Assembly: GCA_023079485.1 (NCBI GenBank)
Contig: CM041090.1
Coordinates: 36,172,874-36,236,873, forward strand
Direction of reading: 5' to 3'
Length of the DNA stretch: 64,000 nt
From: Archilochus colubris
Lineage: Eukaryota; Chordata; Aves; Apodiformes; Trochilidae
Made by a program: the position numbers and the translations under genes. This document shows positions 49,193 to 61,500 of the stretch, in pieces. How positions within the stretch are numbered: position 1 is the first letter of the stretch; every line of letters starts with the position of its first letter. Under the pieces are notes generated by a model that saw only the letters and a list, made by a program, of their open reading frames with translations, had not been told where the DNA came from and did no database searches.

Positions 49193-51007
49193 ACTCTTTT
49201 GAGTAAGGGAGAAATCCTTACTGCATTCTTTAGGTGTTATTTATTGTAACTAGAGAAAGCTACAAAGAAATATTTTTAATAATAATAGGAAGAATAAAAC
49301 ACGATTAAATAAAATCCTTTGAATATAAAAATATTTTAGTTAACAACTGCCAAGCCAGATCAGCTCCCGTGTCAGGTACGTTGCCCTTGACAAAGGCTGG
49401 TGTGAACAGGAGAAATCCTGCAGCAAGCCATTTGGGAATACCTTTCCATTAAAAAGTTTCTTCATTACTCACATTGGTAGAGACTAATTCAGTCCTGATC
49501 CGTGAAGGTTTAAGTTTTACACCCCTTCCAAAATTGCTGAGGTTTTGATTGTTGTGTTACAATGTGGGAGTCCCAAACAAGGTTGGAGTTTTTCACTTTG
49601 AATGTGAGCAGCAGAGGGCCCCAGTGAGAGTCTAATACAGAGCTCCTGGGTAAAAAAACCTAAAACCTCGTTTAATGTCACACTGAAGAAAGAAGTATGT
49701 TTTAGTTTTTATCTTTTAGTTCTGATGAAAGAAAATGGGTTTCCAGTTCTGAAGACTGAAGTCCTTTGCTTCCCACTTATGAAAGCTTTCTTATACAATA
49801 CCCCTTAGTACTTCAAGCCTTTCTGTAGGATTGTTTTCTACTGACCAGAATATGTCATCTTTCATCTCTGTAAGATCTTTGTTCTTTCTGCTTGCAAGAA
49901 GGTTAAATAAACTTTTTGACCAATAACATTCAGCTATGATGAATTAATAACCCATACCTCAGATCATTCTGGATAATAAATTAATAAACTCGTAGTAAAT
50001 TATCTGATGTTTGTTTCACAGTAAGAACCAACTGACTAAAACAAACAAACAAAGTATTGAAGCAACTCCATTCCCTGTAATATTTTACCCTTTAAGTTAA
50101 GAGGAGGAAAGGACCTGTTTTCCACTTCACCTGCCCTCATTTTCAAACCTCCTTTTTTCATTCCCAGGTGTTACAAAAAGTGATTATCAGTATGTCTGTT
50201 AGCCCAGACCAACTGATTTCCTCCCTGCTGTGCCTCCAGGAACCCCAAATATAACCCACTCAGGGTGTGCATGTTTGACATTCAGTTGTTGAATTTTCAA
50301 AGAGAGGAACTTTTCTCATTTACTTGAAAATTGTAATTTTTTTCCTACTGCTCATACAACAGTAGGAAGAACACAAATGGGCTGTACAAATGCAGACTGG
50401 AGTGTGAGGGAATCCCTCTCTGCTCCTGCAGATGCCAAGTTGCACAGCAGGGAATCTACTCGAGCAAGCTGATGACACACTTAGAGTACTGCCACAAGAG
50501 ATGGATCCTCTTCTATAAATACAGTGAATTGAGGCAGAGGCCTAAGTGTGATGTAACAGAAAACCCAGAGAGTCTCTGGCTTTTTGGTTGTTGATCAACC
50601 TTTTGAGTCCTCAGCCTCCCAGAGCACTGACCCATTCGGGAAATATTTTCAACTGGAGGCACAAAGTTTATTCCCTTGATTTGATCAGCTTCTGTCAGCA
50701 TCCTCCACTCTCTGGTATTCCAGATGGAATCACTCCACTTAAAATCTGTCTTAAAATCTTCGCTTAAGTCTCTCAAGAAGTCTGAATATGTGCGTAACTT
50801 CGGACAAAAACACAAGCAGAGGGAGCTGCCTTTGGCTTGGGACTGTCCAAGATAAGGAATAAACTATGAGTTCAACTTGCAGATTTGGACACGGATTCTC
50901 TGGAGATGAAATCATAGGGATACCAGATAGAGGGGGAACAAATTATTTCGAAATGGATTAGCCTTATAAGGTGATAGCAAATGGGTATTTCTTTTTTTGT
51001 CTGCAAG

Positions 51008-51335
51008 TCCGAGTGCGTTTGGCTATACCAGAGATGAACACGAGGGGGCAGCCAAGGAGAATAAAATCGTCGAGAAGCAGCAGAAAACACCAATACTGCA
51101 GCTTAGCAAAGCCACCAAGAAATTAGCAGAGGGAAAGTCCAAGGATATTGAGTACAAAGATTCAGAAGCCACCACCGGTGGAGCAAGTCTCTCATGAGCA
51201 AATTGCTGGAATCTGTGAGCAGTATTCCCATTGCCCAGCTCTGCTGTTCTGGACGTCTCCCTCTGCAAGCACAGCACGTGGAGACACAGCTATCAGTGGG
51301 TGCTTTCACAAAGGATGTGAGGAAGGCAAAAATAG
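51008..51335 (+). other. Exon-like segment of unknown identity
   Basis: A pyrimidine-rich stretch ending TTTTTTTGTCTGCAAG (AG at 51006-51007) precedes the segment, and AATAG|GTATGT (GT at 51336) follows it. Within it a frame runs to a stop at 51195-51197 and encodes a Lys/Glu-rich peptide, including EHEGAAKENKIVEKQQKTP. CpG dinucleotides are more frequent than in nearby sequence. I do not recognise the peptide. It could be a lncRNA exon, a conserved fragment, a decayed transposon piece, or chance. Confidence 0.25.
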
Positions 51336-53394
51336 GTATGTCCTCCTAGTTTCTAGCAATCTTCATCTCCAGGATTTTCTTTATCTGTTAGTTTAATCAA
51401 TTTTTGATCTGGGTATGCTTTCAAGATCCACAACATCTGGTGGTTTGGGGTGTATCATCTAGCTGGATAGCAAATGGAGAGGTTTAAAAATGGCCTAAAC
51501 ATTTCAGTTGGTAATCCTGAGTTCTTGTGCTATAAAGGGTGGTGAATAATTGCTCCTATCACACCTCTTTCACATCGATTGGGATTTTTTACACCTGTTT
51601 TACAGCTTCTCTCAATGAGGATCTCTCCACAGGAGCAACACTTCCTTCAGTTACATAGTGCAAGAAGATCAGCCACAGTCCCAATACAAAATAACCTATT
51701 CAGAGAAGTCATTTAAGAGGAAACCTTTTTTAATGAGGCACTGACTATACTCTCAACTGAATAACTAAAGGTTTCCATCACGTGGGGATGCAAGCACGGG
51801 CAAATATTGAAGTGAAAATACAACTCTGTCTGCAAGTCTTGTATTTTGAGATTTGTTCGTTCAAATATTAATGAATTTATCACTCACCATCAGAGAACCA
51901 TTCCAGTCAGCTAATTGCCTATTTAAGCAACTGTCTGAACCTAGAAATTGAGCTGAAATTAGAAAATGCCTTGTTATAAGTGCCATTTTTGTGTGCACAC
52001 TCAATAAGCAGATACTTTGGTGCAAATACATTTTCTATATAGACTGAAAATGAGGCTTTCACTAAATGTTAATACTCATGTGCAGTGGGAAGAAACAGGG
52101 ATATTAAACTGGACAGATCTGCACACTCAAATGCAGAGGTAAACCACACATCTTACTGATAGTTCCTTTCTTTTTAATACAAATTTGGAACTATAAGCCA
52201 GAAATTCAGGTCGGTGAGTCACCTTAAGTTTTGATAAATACATTTTGAAAAGTAGCTGTATAGTAGAGGATTCTCTGCTTAGCACTGAGGTAAATTCAAT
52301 GCAATTAAAAAATAATGGTATAAAATATGTCTGTAAATTGTCTAAGATAGTGTTGACCATTTATGACACCTAACAAGTCATAAATAGAATTAGGAAAAAA
52401 GAGCCTCTTAGAGAGCTTTCCAGCTACATTAGAGCAGTATATTAAAAATCCTGCTGTCACCAGGTGTTATTAATAGTCCAGACTCTCTTTATTGGCATTT
52501 CACAGGCAGAAGCCTGCCACAATCAGAATGTCTGAGCTAGCACTAGAGAAGAATATTCCAGTCAAGTGTCATTTAGGACCACGAAATGTTTGTATCAACA
52601 GAGTCGGAAGTGTTTACGTATGACAATGTCACTGCTCCTTTGGCAGTAAGTAGGCCCTGTTCAGACTGAAATCTGCAGAGATAAGAGAGAACATCACTAC
52701 GGCCACACACCAGACTCTGCCTTTGGTATCCTGGAAGAAAGGCTGGAAACAGGGTGAGGGATGCAGTGTCCTCCTCCTTCACACAGCCCATTAATACCAG
52801 GAAAAACTACAATGGAGCAAGCATCTTGGGTAAGTATTGCTGTGACCTGTGTCATCTGTCTGGGTCTTAAAATATATCAAAGAATTATCCTTTCAGTGAT
52901 CTGCGTGTTATTGCCTGCACTTGGGCAGTGAGAGTCCCAGTACCTCAAATATGCCAAAGTTAACCCAGTGATAAAGAAACAATCAGTCAATGCTGCAAGT
53001 TGTCCAGTGTCTAAAGTTATGAGCAGGCTAAATTAAAACAAGACTAGATTTTAGAGAAGCCACAGTATAATCCTTGAGAATTTTCAAGAATGTGGCAGGT
53101 TCCTTAGTTTGAATTAGTTGAATAAATTAGGTTACTAGCATTTTTCAGAGGGCAGCCATAAAAAATTTCTGGAGTCAATCAAACTATTTCATACCATTAA
53201 TATGAGTTAGCCCAAAGTAAAAAAGAAAAATCACTTTAGTTTAAATATTTTCTTTAAATGTTAAATTATTAGAAGGGTAACATCTGCTACAATTTCTAAA
53301 ATGAGGTATTTATAACTAGGTCCCAGCACATCAATAATTTATTTGTTACAAAATAGCTTAGGGAAAAAATTCTAGTGCTTCATCTTTTGTTCTC

Positions 53395-53412
53395 AAAAAA
53401 AAAAAAAAAAAA
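53395..53412 (+). repeat. Poly-A run (A18)
   Basis: Eighteen consecutive A followed by GCAAGCC. No retroposed gene body is recognisable upstream. Confidence 0.95.
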
Positions 53413-54802
53413 GCAAGCCACAGCAGTAATGCAAAGGGAGAATGGAGAATGCTGGCTTGGGAACATCTTTGTCTTCCACATTTTACAGTGCACCCTCTTA
53501 GGTGGGAACTGGGAGCTGCAGCACTGGTGGCCTGACTGAGAGACAGGTCTGGAAATCAGCACTGCCCTGGGAGGAAGAGTTGGTTCACATCACTTCTGTC
53601 TCTGTGTTAAGGTGCTGCAGATTCAGAGTACCACCTGTTGCTTTTTTTTAGTTCTTTCCCATCTCACAGGATAAACACATATCTTTTCAGTAAATTAAAA
53701 TTTGGAATCTGATATAACAACATACCAGTAAGATCTGGAACCTTTGGCTTGCCCTTCCATTGTCTGTGCTTCAATTGGTCAGCTCACACCAAGATTATAA
53801 AAAAACCTGACCCAGGAGTTTACAGCCTGAAGCTCAAATTGAACAGAGCAGTCAGCAGATTGTGTATTCCACTGAACAATGAGGTCTTCAGTTCCTTTTT
53901 GAAGCAGTTTTCATTACATAAATTATGTTTGTGTCATATTACTCAGAATTACACAAAAACATTATTTTTTAACTGAGTACAGTTGTCAATAATGCATGTG
54001 GTTAGTAAAATTATATATTAATAGCAGCATGAGAAGCATTTCAGAGAGCTCTAAACATGCTCATTTCCCCAGCCATATGCATAGAGGAGTTTAGAAAATA
54101 TTAAGTGTTACTGCTCTGGGATTTCCTTTGGAAGAAAAAGCTACAAGAGGAAATTCCTGAAAGTTTTTTGCTTGATATTTTACGTACATGGAGCTTTATA
54201 TATGACACGAGTAGAAAGGATGTCCAAAAAAGAATGAAATTATAGTGTTAGCATTTCTAACAAATATCCTATCTCCCCTTTGCAGTCTGTCCTATGCTAA
54301 ACAGCAAGAGCAGAACTTTCTTCCTAATAAAGCTTTAGAGCTACAACCATGACTCCTCACCCGTGCTACAGAAACACTATCCAGATGACCAAAGGTTTTG
54401 TAATCAAACAAGCCGCAACAAATACCCTGCTGAAGCAGCAATTTAGCAGCCTCAGAGGAAAAACAAACTATTTTTGTGGCATATAAAATTATGAAGAGCC
54501 TTTCCCAATATATACTGTGACTAATAATCATGAGCCCGTACAACAATGACATTTTAGCCACTCCCTCTGTGGTCACCTTTCATTTGCAACCCTCATGTCT
54601 GCTAAAAACAGGATGAGAAATTGCAGCTAAAAAGTGAGATTTTTATCAGCTTTCACAGACAGAACCAAGTTGGGAAAAATGAGAAAGAGAAAACTTCCTC
54701 TCATAGTTTAAGGAATAAATGAGCAACTAATAAACATTCTCATTTAATAAGAGCACACATCCTGCTAAGAAATTTTCTTTTGAATTACACAATTCAGAGG
54801 TT

Positions 54803-54860
54803 GTTGTGTTGTTTTGTTTTTGTTTGGGTTTGGGGTATTTTTTATTATTTTTTTCAAAGA
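54803..54860 (+). repeat. T/G-rich simple tract
   Basis: GTTGTTGTGTTGTTTTG, then GTTTGGGTTTGG and T-rich words. Confidence 0.85.
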
Positions 54861-55375
54861 GTAAATCCCACGATTAAAATACAGGAACAATATAAAAAAT
54901 AATAAATGAGCAATGTCCACACAGAGAGCGTGAGCTGTGAAATCACAAGAGAAATATTCTTTTTCTGGTCCAGAAATAAATTCCTAACCTGCCAGTTTAG
55001 GTTCCCTGCACACCATTTTCCACACACCTGTAATGCAACCAGCACTGGCCTGGCTTGACTGTTCTTCTTGAAAAGCCTATGAACCTTGAACAGCATTGCT
55101 AAAATCCTGTGTTTCTGCCACAACATGCCTGGCAGCTGGGACAGAGCTGAGGTAACAGGCTTCAGATATATATTCTCCACACCTAGAGAGCTCTTGCTTT
55201 TCATTACTGGAATGGGGGTTTGCTGACATGCAGCATCCACAGAGTAGAGGGGCATGGCTGGGATATCACGGTCCAGAAAGAAAGCAAGACTAGGGAAGTG
55301 CCATCTATCCCTGTGCAGTTCCACTGAGTAGCTCATATTTTCAGCCTGTCATTTGCACCAGGACCATGACCCATC

Positions 55376-55591
55376 AGGTGCTGGAATAGGCTGCCCAGGG
55401 AGGTGATGGAGTCCTCATCCCTGGAGGCATTTAAAAAACATGTAGTGAGGCACTTCAGGATATGCTCTAGTGGGCATGATGATATATACTTTTATTTCTT
55501 TTTTTGGGGGGTGATGGTGAGGGGGTGACAGTTGGACATGGTACAAATCGTTTCCATGGTCTTTTTCAACCATTAAAGTTCTGTGATTCTG
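55376..55591 (+). mobile_element. CR1 3' end with an internal T/G-rich insertion
   Basis: It opens with GTGCTGGAATAGGCTGCCCA and GGAGGTGATGGAGTCC, then the CR1 tail. The normal sequence is interrupted near 55485-55535 by a T-rich and G-rich simple tract, and it ends AGTTCTGTGATTCTG, the octamer end of CR1. Confidence 0.85.
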
Positions 55592-58500
55592 TTATCAAAG
55601 CCTCCCACTGTCCACAGCTCTGCCTCGTTGCCCCTTGACTGTCACACAAAGTGACCCAGCCAACGTTTCCTCCAGGGTACAAAGTCTTTGCATTATCTCT
55701 GTACTAGAAAAGGTTCTGGAGAGACCCAGATGACAAAATCTAGCAAGCTCTGAAGGAGTTTGGAAGATCAGTGCAGCACTCCCCAGGATGGAGGAGATGT
55801 AGAACCCTCCAGCTGTTGAGTCTTCTGGGGCAAACTTCATCACAACAGGAATCTTAATGTAAATAAATGACTACTTCTAGGTTCTTTCAGCCCAGCAGGC
55901 CAGAACAAGTAAATATCTACTATCTCAGTATTCCAGCAACTATTAGAAATGCCCTCAGAGATTTCAATCACACTTATTAATTAAAAGTAGGGAAAGGAGT
56001 TTCATGTATTGTGTTAATCAACAGGTGCTAAAGGAATACGACCTTCCTCAGAGGCAAAGTCTGGCATGATAGCAAATTTTTTCCATGACACATACTAGAG
56101 AGCAAGAAACACAATCAGCTAGATTATTTCCTTCAAGATTCAGTATTTTAACAAATGAGTCACCAATACACACTTCAGATATTCCTATGCTAAAACTGGA
56201 GTATAAGTCACATGTATAAAATCCACTGTTGCTCCATAAGCTGCCCGTGATAGCTTTTTTCCAAATACTGACTTAGAGAATGTCTGGTATGTTCATACTG
56301 ATGTAAGAACTCTGGATTTTAAATTCATAAGCCCAGTTTATCAGGAGATAAATATAATGTGAATGGACTTGTCACAGCACTGGTTTCAAGAATTAAGAAA
56401 AATTCAGCAATAGGAAACACTTTGCTGGTCCATTACCTGGAGAAGACAAATCTTACCAGAAGTATATGCTTGCAGAATTTTAGTAAACAGAAAGTATGAT
56501 TCTGACAGACTGCATCTGAGTATACAATAAAGAGCTCATGACAGAAATTGTGAAATATGGAAGGGAAAACATTCATTTGTACATGCAAGAAGTGTGGAAG
56601 AAAGCCACTTGTAGGTTCTCTACAGACCAAGATAAGGATCTCAGATTCAAAAAAACTGGATGTAATTGCAGGCTCTGAGAGCGACTTTGCTCTGACTTCA
56701 GAGTATCCATCAGATAGTGCTAGCTCCAAATTATCCAGATACGGCATGGATATATGGATACTTAAAGCCCCTTAGTATTTGTTTGTTTGGCTCTCCTAGA
56801 TTGTTATGTAGAGATGTAGACCAAGAGAGATGTTTATTGGACCATAAAGAAAGGGAAAGCTGAAGTGAACGAATCCACTCAAAGTTAAGTGTGATCTGAT
56901 CCAAGAAATAAGAAAAGCAAAGGTTTGGAAAACTTGGGGCCTAAGGGAGAGGTTTCATCCACACAGATGGCATGGTGGTGAGCTGGTGAGACAAGGATTG
57001 CTGTTGAGCTGTTGGGAGCATTAGTGTGTGAAGAGGAAAGTCCTGTCTGGGAGGAAGGCACACGTTTTACCAGGCAAAGCCATGGATGATATAGTGGTGC
57101 TGTGGCTGGAACACTGGAAAGGCACAGAGGGCAGGGAGAGAAGGGGGAGCATCAAGGAGACTCTGATGAGCATAGAAGCCCACAGATCTTTCAGCAAAGA
57201 GTCTGAAAGTGGCACAGGGAGCATCTACATATATACAGCCAGGTCCTCAGGCATGGCCCACACTCAGGAGCTTTGTCAGACCAGCCTTTTGCATCGTAAT
57301 TGCAAAAGAATCATGCCCATAGTGATAAGAACTAAAGCCTCCTATTCGTACTGTTACACCAGCCAAGCAGCCCCTGACACTCTACATCATGCAGGGAGCT
57401 GGAGTCAGACCTGCTGCTCAAAGCACTCTCTTGTGGATACAAGCTGTGTGTCTGCTAGGAGGGTTTGCCAAAACAGATATACTGGCAAAGCAGCTAAGGT
57501 TGTGAAAGCCAAAGTTGCCTCCTTTCACGTCAAAGCAGAGCTACACCAGTTTGCACCAGAGAATGAGCTGGCTCAGAAACCAAAATAGATCATTAGTCAA
57601 GAGCATATTCCAAGGATTGAATCGTATTTAGCAAAAGGAAAGGGGCTCAGTGTCAGTGAGTTTGAGAGGGGACACAGGAAAGGGAACTGACCTTTATGGA
57701 GAATGCCAGCACAGGGAACCAAGGCTTAGTCCTCAAAAAGCCCTGAGGCATCACTCTTGTTAGTGCCAGGGAATTTGTGTGCCTCCAAACAGGCAGGCAC
57801 AGTTACCAAGAGAGCATGCAGGGCCAGATGCTATGTGTGCCTTGATTATTGCATAATATTACCAAATAGTAATTTTTAAACCCCTTAAAATGCACTGCTC
57901 AAACAAATCAGCTTTTTCAGAGGTAAGTCAAAAGACCACCTCTTTTCTTTGATGTAAACATTAACTCATGAGTATGCTGAATCTGCTCTCTCCTGCATCA
58001 TCTGTTTCCTGAAGACAGTAAAATGGCATGTTGTTGGATACAATTAATTTCCTTTTGCCAAACTAGAATACCATCACTGGAGCATGAATTGAGTGAGCTG
58101 AGAAATTTGCTAAGCATTGGATACCTCAGGAAGTATCCATAAGAAGCACAGTGCTAACAGTTTTGCCTTGTAAGGATGAGCAGCTCTCAACATTCACAGA
58201 CCTCCAAGTTTCCCATAAACCTACTGGATTCCTTGTAAAATATTTTTAATTGTCTTGGCAAAACCACTAAGGCTTTATGCGGATGCCTTTGGGACTTCCC
58301 TTTCTGAGCTCCAGCTCCCTCTTTCCATTCCTTTTCCAGGCAAGAACAAGCCAAAGATTACAGAGTTCTCTGTGATGTGCAGATACAGCCATGGTCTCTG
58401 GACAGCTGCTACTGACAGGGCCAATTCCTGTGTTTTACTCTGCAAGTGCCATTGCATGGAGAATCCCTGACGTTGCTCTGGAGGGTCCTATAGTTGTGTG

Positions 58501-61500
58501 AGTATAAATAGACACCGTGCTAGCAAAAGACACTCAAGGATAAAGAGCAAAGGTACTGCATTTTGTGAGCTTGTAGAGATAGAGATGGCCTGGAAAATCT
58601 GCTCATGCTTCCAACCAGAAGTCTCCAGAGGATGAAGTAAACTCCAAAGAATCCCCTCTGAAATAGTGTTGAAGTCTTTTAACGTGTCTAAAACACTGAT
58701 AAAACCAAAATTAAACCTGAAGTACTTATGGCAGCCTTTCTGTGGGTGTGAACCTGCTGAAACAACAGCTGTGCAACAACATCTGAAGCAGCAGCCATTC
58801 AGGGGTGAGGTAAAGGCATAACAAGAAAACCAAGGTCTTCTTGGGGTGGGTTTGCGCTATGCTCTGGAGTTGTGCATGGTGCTGGCTCCCAGTATAGGTA
58901 CTAAGATCTGTGGAGAGAAAGTAGCATAAGTGCCAGCCCACCCTAGCATCTGAGCTGCTCCTCTCTGTGCAAAGCATAACCCTCTGGTACACCTCACCTT
59001 CCTCCTAAAAAGCCCACACCCATCCATCACAGCACTTCAGCTGTTGGAGCTCTTATAGCTTCTAAGTAGAAAGGAGCAATGGGTGGGTCAATCCCCTGCC
59101 TATCCAGGTCTGCAATAATGTCTCCCAGTACAACCAATATAGAGTTCTGGGCACTGTCTTGAGATGAGTTGCTCTGAACACCTACATTAGATGGTCCACC
59201 TTTGTCTCTTGATTATTACAACAAAAAATGCTAACAACAGCCTTGGGGTAAGTCTTTAATCCACAATCCCCACACATCCCATTATAGTCAGGAGCATTTC
59301 ATGCATTCTTTTCTGGGTTCACTAGAAAGAATAATTATACTTTTCTAATGTAATAATGGCAGATGTACAGTGGAACCCAAGAATCTCTCCCAAGAATCTA
59401 TTTCCTGTGTTAGGACTTCACAAAGTGAGGGCTTCCCATGCTTGCCCAGACATTGTTGATGTGATTGAGTGGGAATGATATAGGAGAGAGAGAAGCTAGG
59501 AGCCACACAGAGGACCCTTTTGAGGTTAGATCATGTTAGGACCAGCAGACCTGGGAATATGTGTCCATGAACTAACTACTTGTTTGTGTTTGTTTCTACT
59601 GCATTAAAGGAAAGCAATGGTCTGTATATTCTTCTGTAAATAAACAAGATCAAACAAAGAAATAAACTACATTTATATCATCAGTGTCTCTTGCACATAG
59701 AAAGGCTGTAACAGGTGACAGAATACTCACAGCCTGTTCTGTGAACCTTTCAGTGCTCTCACTCACATGGAGGCAGAACTAGGATAAAAATATCTTCACA
59801 TTCTGCAAAGTGCAGTTTGGTGTTTTTTTTGCTGTAAGATGTAAAAATCTATCAGCAAATATTTAAAATCTAGTCTGAGACACAGGAGCCGTAAATGGTA
59901 CATTGTGCTTCCAATGAAGTTTTTTTATAAGATGGAAACCTTAGTCCAAGCCAAAGCAGGAACACATACCACCAACATGTGGAAGCCTTGCTTAAGGAAA
60001 TCCAGACTGACAACCTCTCTTTCTACTGCAAATCACTGCCTGGTCCAATTTCCAGTTTGACTGCTGCTCTCATTTCTCCAGCACACCTGCAGGTAAAAGG
60101 CATCACAAGCAACACAGTGTCCCCAGGCAAGGAGCAAGTGAGGTGATGGTGCCAGCTGTCTGCACAAAGGAGCTGCTATTGGTCCTCTTTGGCTGGAAGG
60201 ATGGCTGGTTTTAAGTGCAGCTTTGACTTTGAAAGGGCAAGGGAGATGAGCCACAGAAGAGACAGCAATAAGAAGCATCTTCAGAGCTCTGTCAAGGATT
60301 CATGGAGTGCTTTGTCTGTCCAAAAGGAGAAAGAAGATGGACCAAAAAATATTCCTCTCTGCTCCAGGCAGAGAGGGCACACTGGCAGGATCAGAAAACA
60401 TGATGGTATCTTTCACCACTGCAGCCCCAGTGAGTCTGCACTTGGCTAGTAGTAACAAAGAGCCACATTCCTGGATGAAAATAGGAGTGTTAGTCTCACT
60501 GGGGCTTAACACTACTGAAACACATGTATGAGTCCAAGCAAAAATAAAAAAAACTATTATTTGGTGATTAAATGCTACTTTTGGCTTGCCTCCCTTGCAC
60601 AGAAAAATCAGCAGGCTGAGACTGCCTCACTTTTCTCTGCATGTCAGACAATGGCCCCTAACAGGACAAGAAGAACTGAACTGAACTGGAGGGACCAGAG
60701 ACAAGGAACCTGCAAGACCTCCAGGTCCTGCCATGCCAGTTCACAGAGATCTTGCTGAGCCCTGAAGCCCTGCTACTACATAGTTGCTGCCTTCAAAGAT
60801 TACTGCATCAAACACAACTCCAACACAAGTGGCCATGAGCTTACTTGCCTTTCCATAGCTCAAGAAACCCAACTATGCATTATGGTCACCCTACACCTCG
60901 ATGCCTACACTGCCACCTCTCTCCCAGTTGCATTGCCTGAAGCCCCCAAGGGCAGAGTTTCCTTAATAAATCATCAGGCAGGTTTCTGTTTTCTTTTTTT
61001 CTTTTTTTTTCCCTTTGTATCTTTTTGTATTTCTGAGCTGTGATGTTTCCTGTCAACTTTCTGCTTGGTGAGAATTTCTACAACAGAGCAATTTAACTTC
61101 TGAAAAGACACTTACACAGGAAAGCCTAACACACCCTAGATGGAGCCTGTGAGTGGCAGAACCATAATCAAAAGCTGGTGAAAACACTCGGCCATGTTAG
61201 CAGCATTGAACTAAAGCTCTGAGCAAAGCAGCCCCAAAAGAAGAAAGTAAATGGAAACTCTACAAAGTTGCTCAGAACTCTCCAGGTTCTTTTCATCTCT
61301 GAGAGGTATTTGAGTTTGTACTCTTGATGGTAACTCTAGCTCGGGCGAGTTATCTCAATACATCTGGCACATTCAGAACTTTAAAAATAAGAATTCATGG
61401 AAACAGCCAACCTGCTGTGATTTCCTGATATGAAACAGCACGCAAAGCCTATGGGGAAAAAAGCCAGTAGTCGTATGATACAAGTCAGAGCCCTGCCTGT

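Noticed and set aside
54854..55336. 160-codon minus-strand frame
   Set aside because: Unrecognised sequence ending in an AT-rich tail; no splice or promoter support.
57028..57588. 186-codon plus-strand frame upstream of BRF1
   Set aside because: No recognisable domain, no CpG island, no clear promoter or family resemblance; this length can occur by chance in 64 kb of six frames.
58500..58520. TATA-like GTATAAATAG
   Set aside because: Isolated match in AT-rich DNA with no gene, CpG island or other promoter element nearby.
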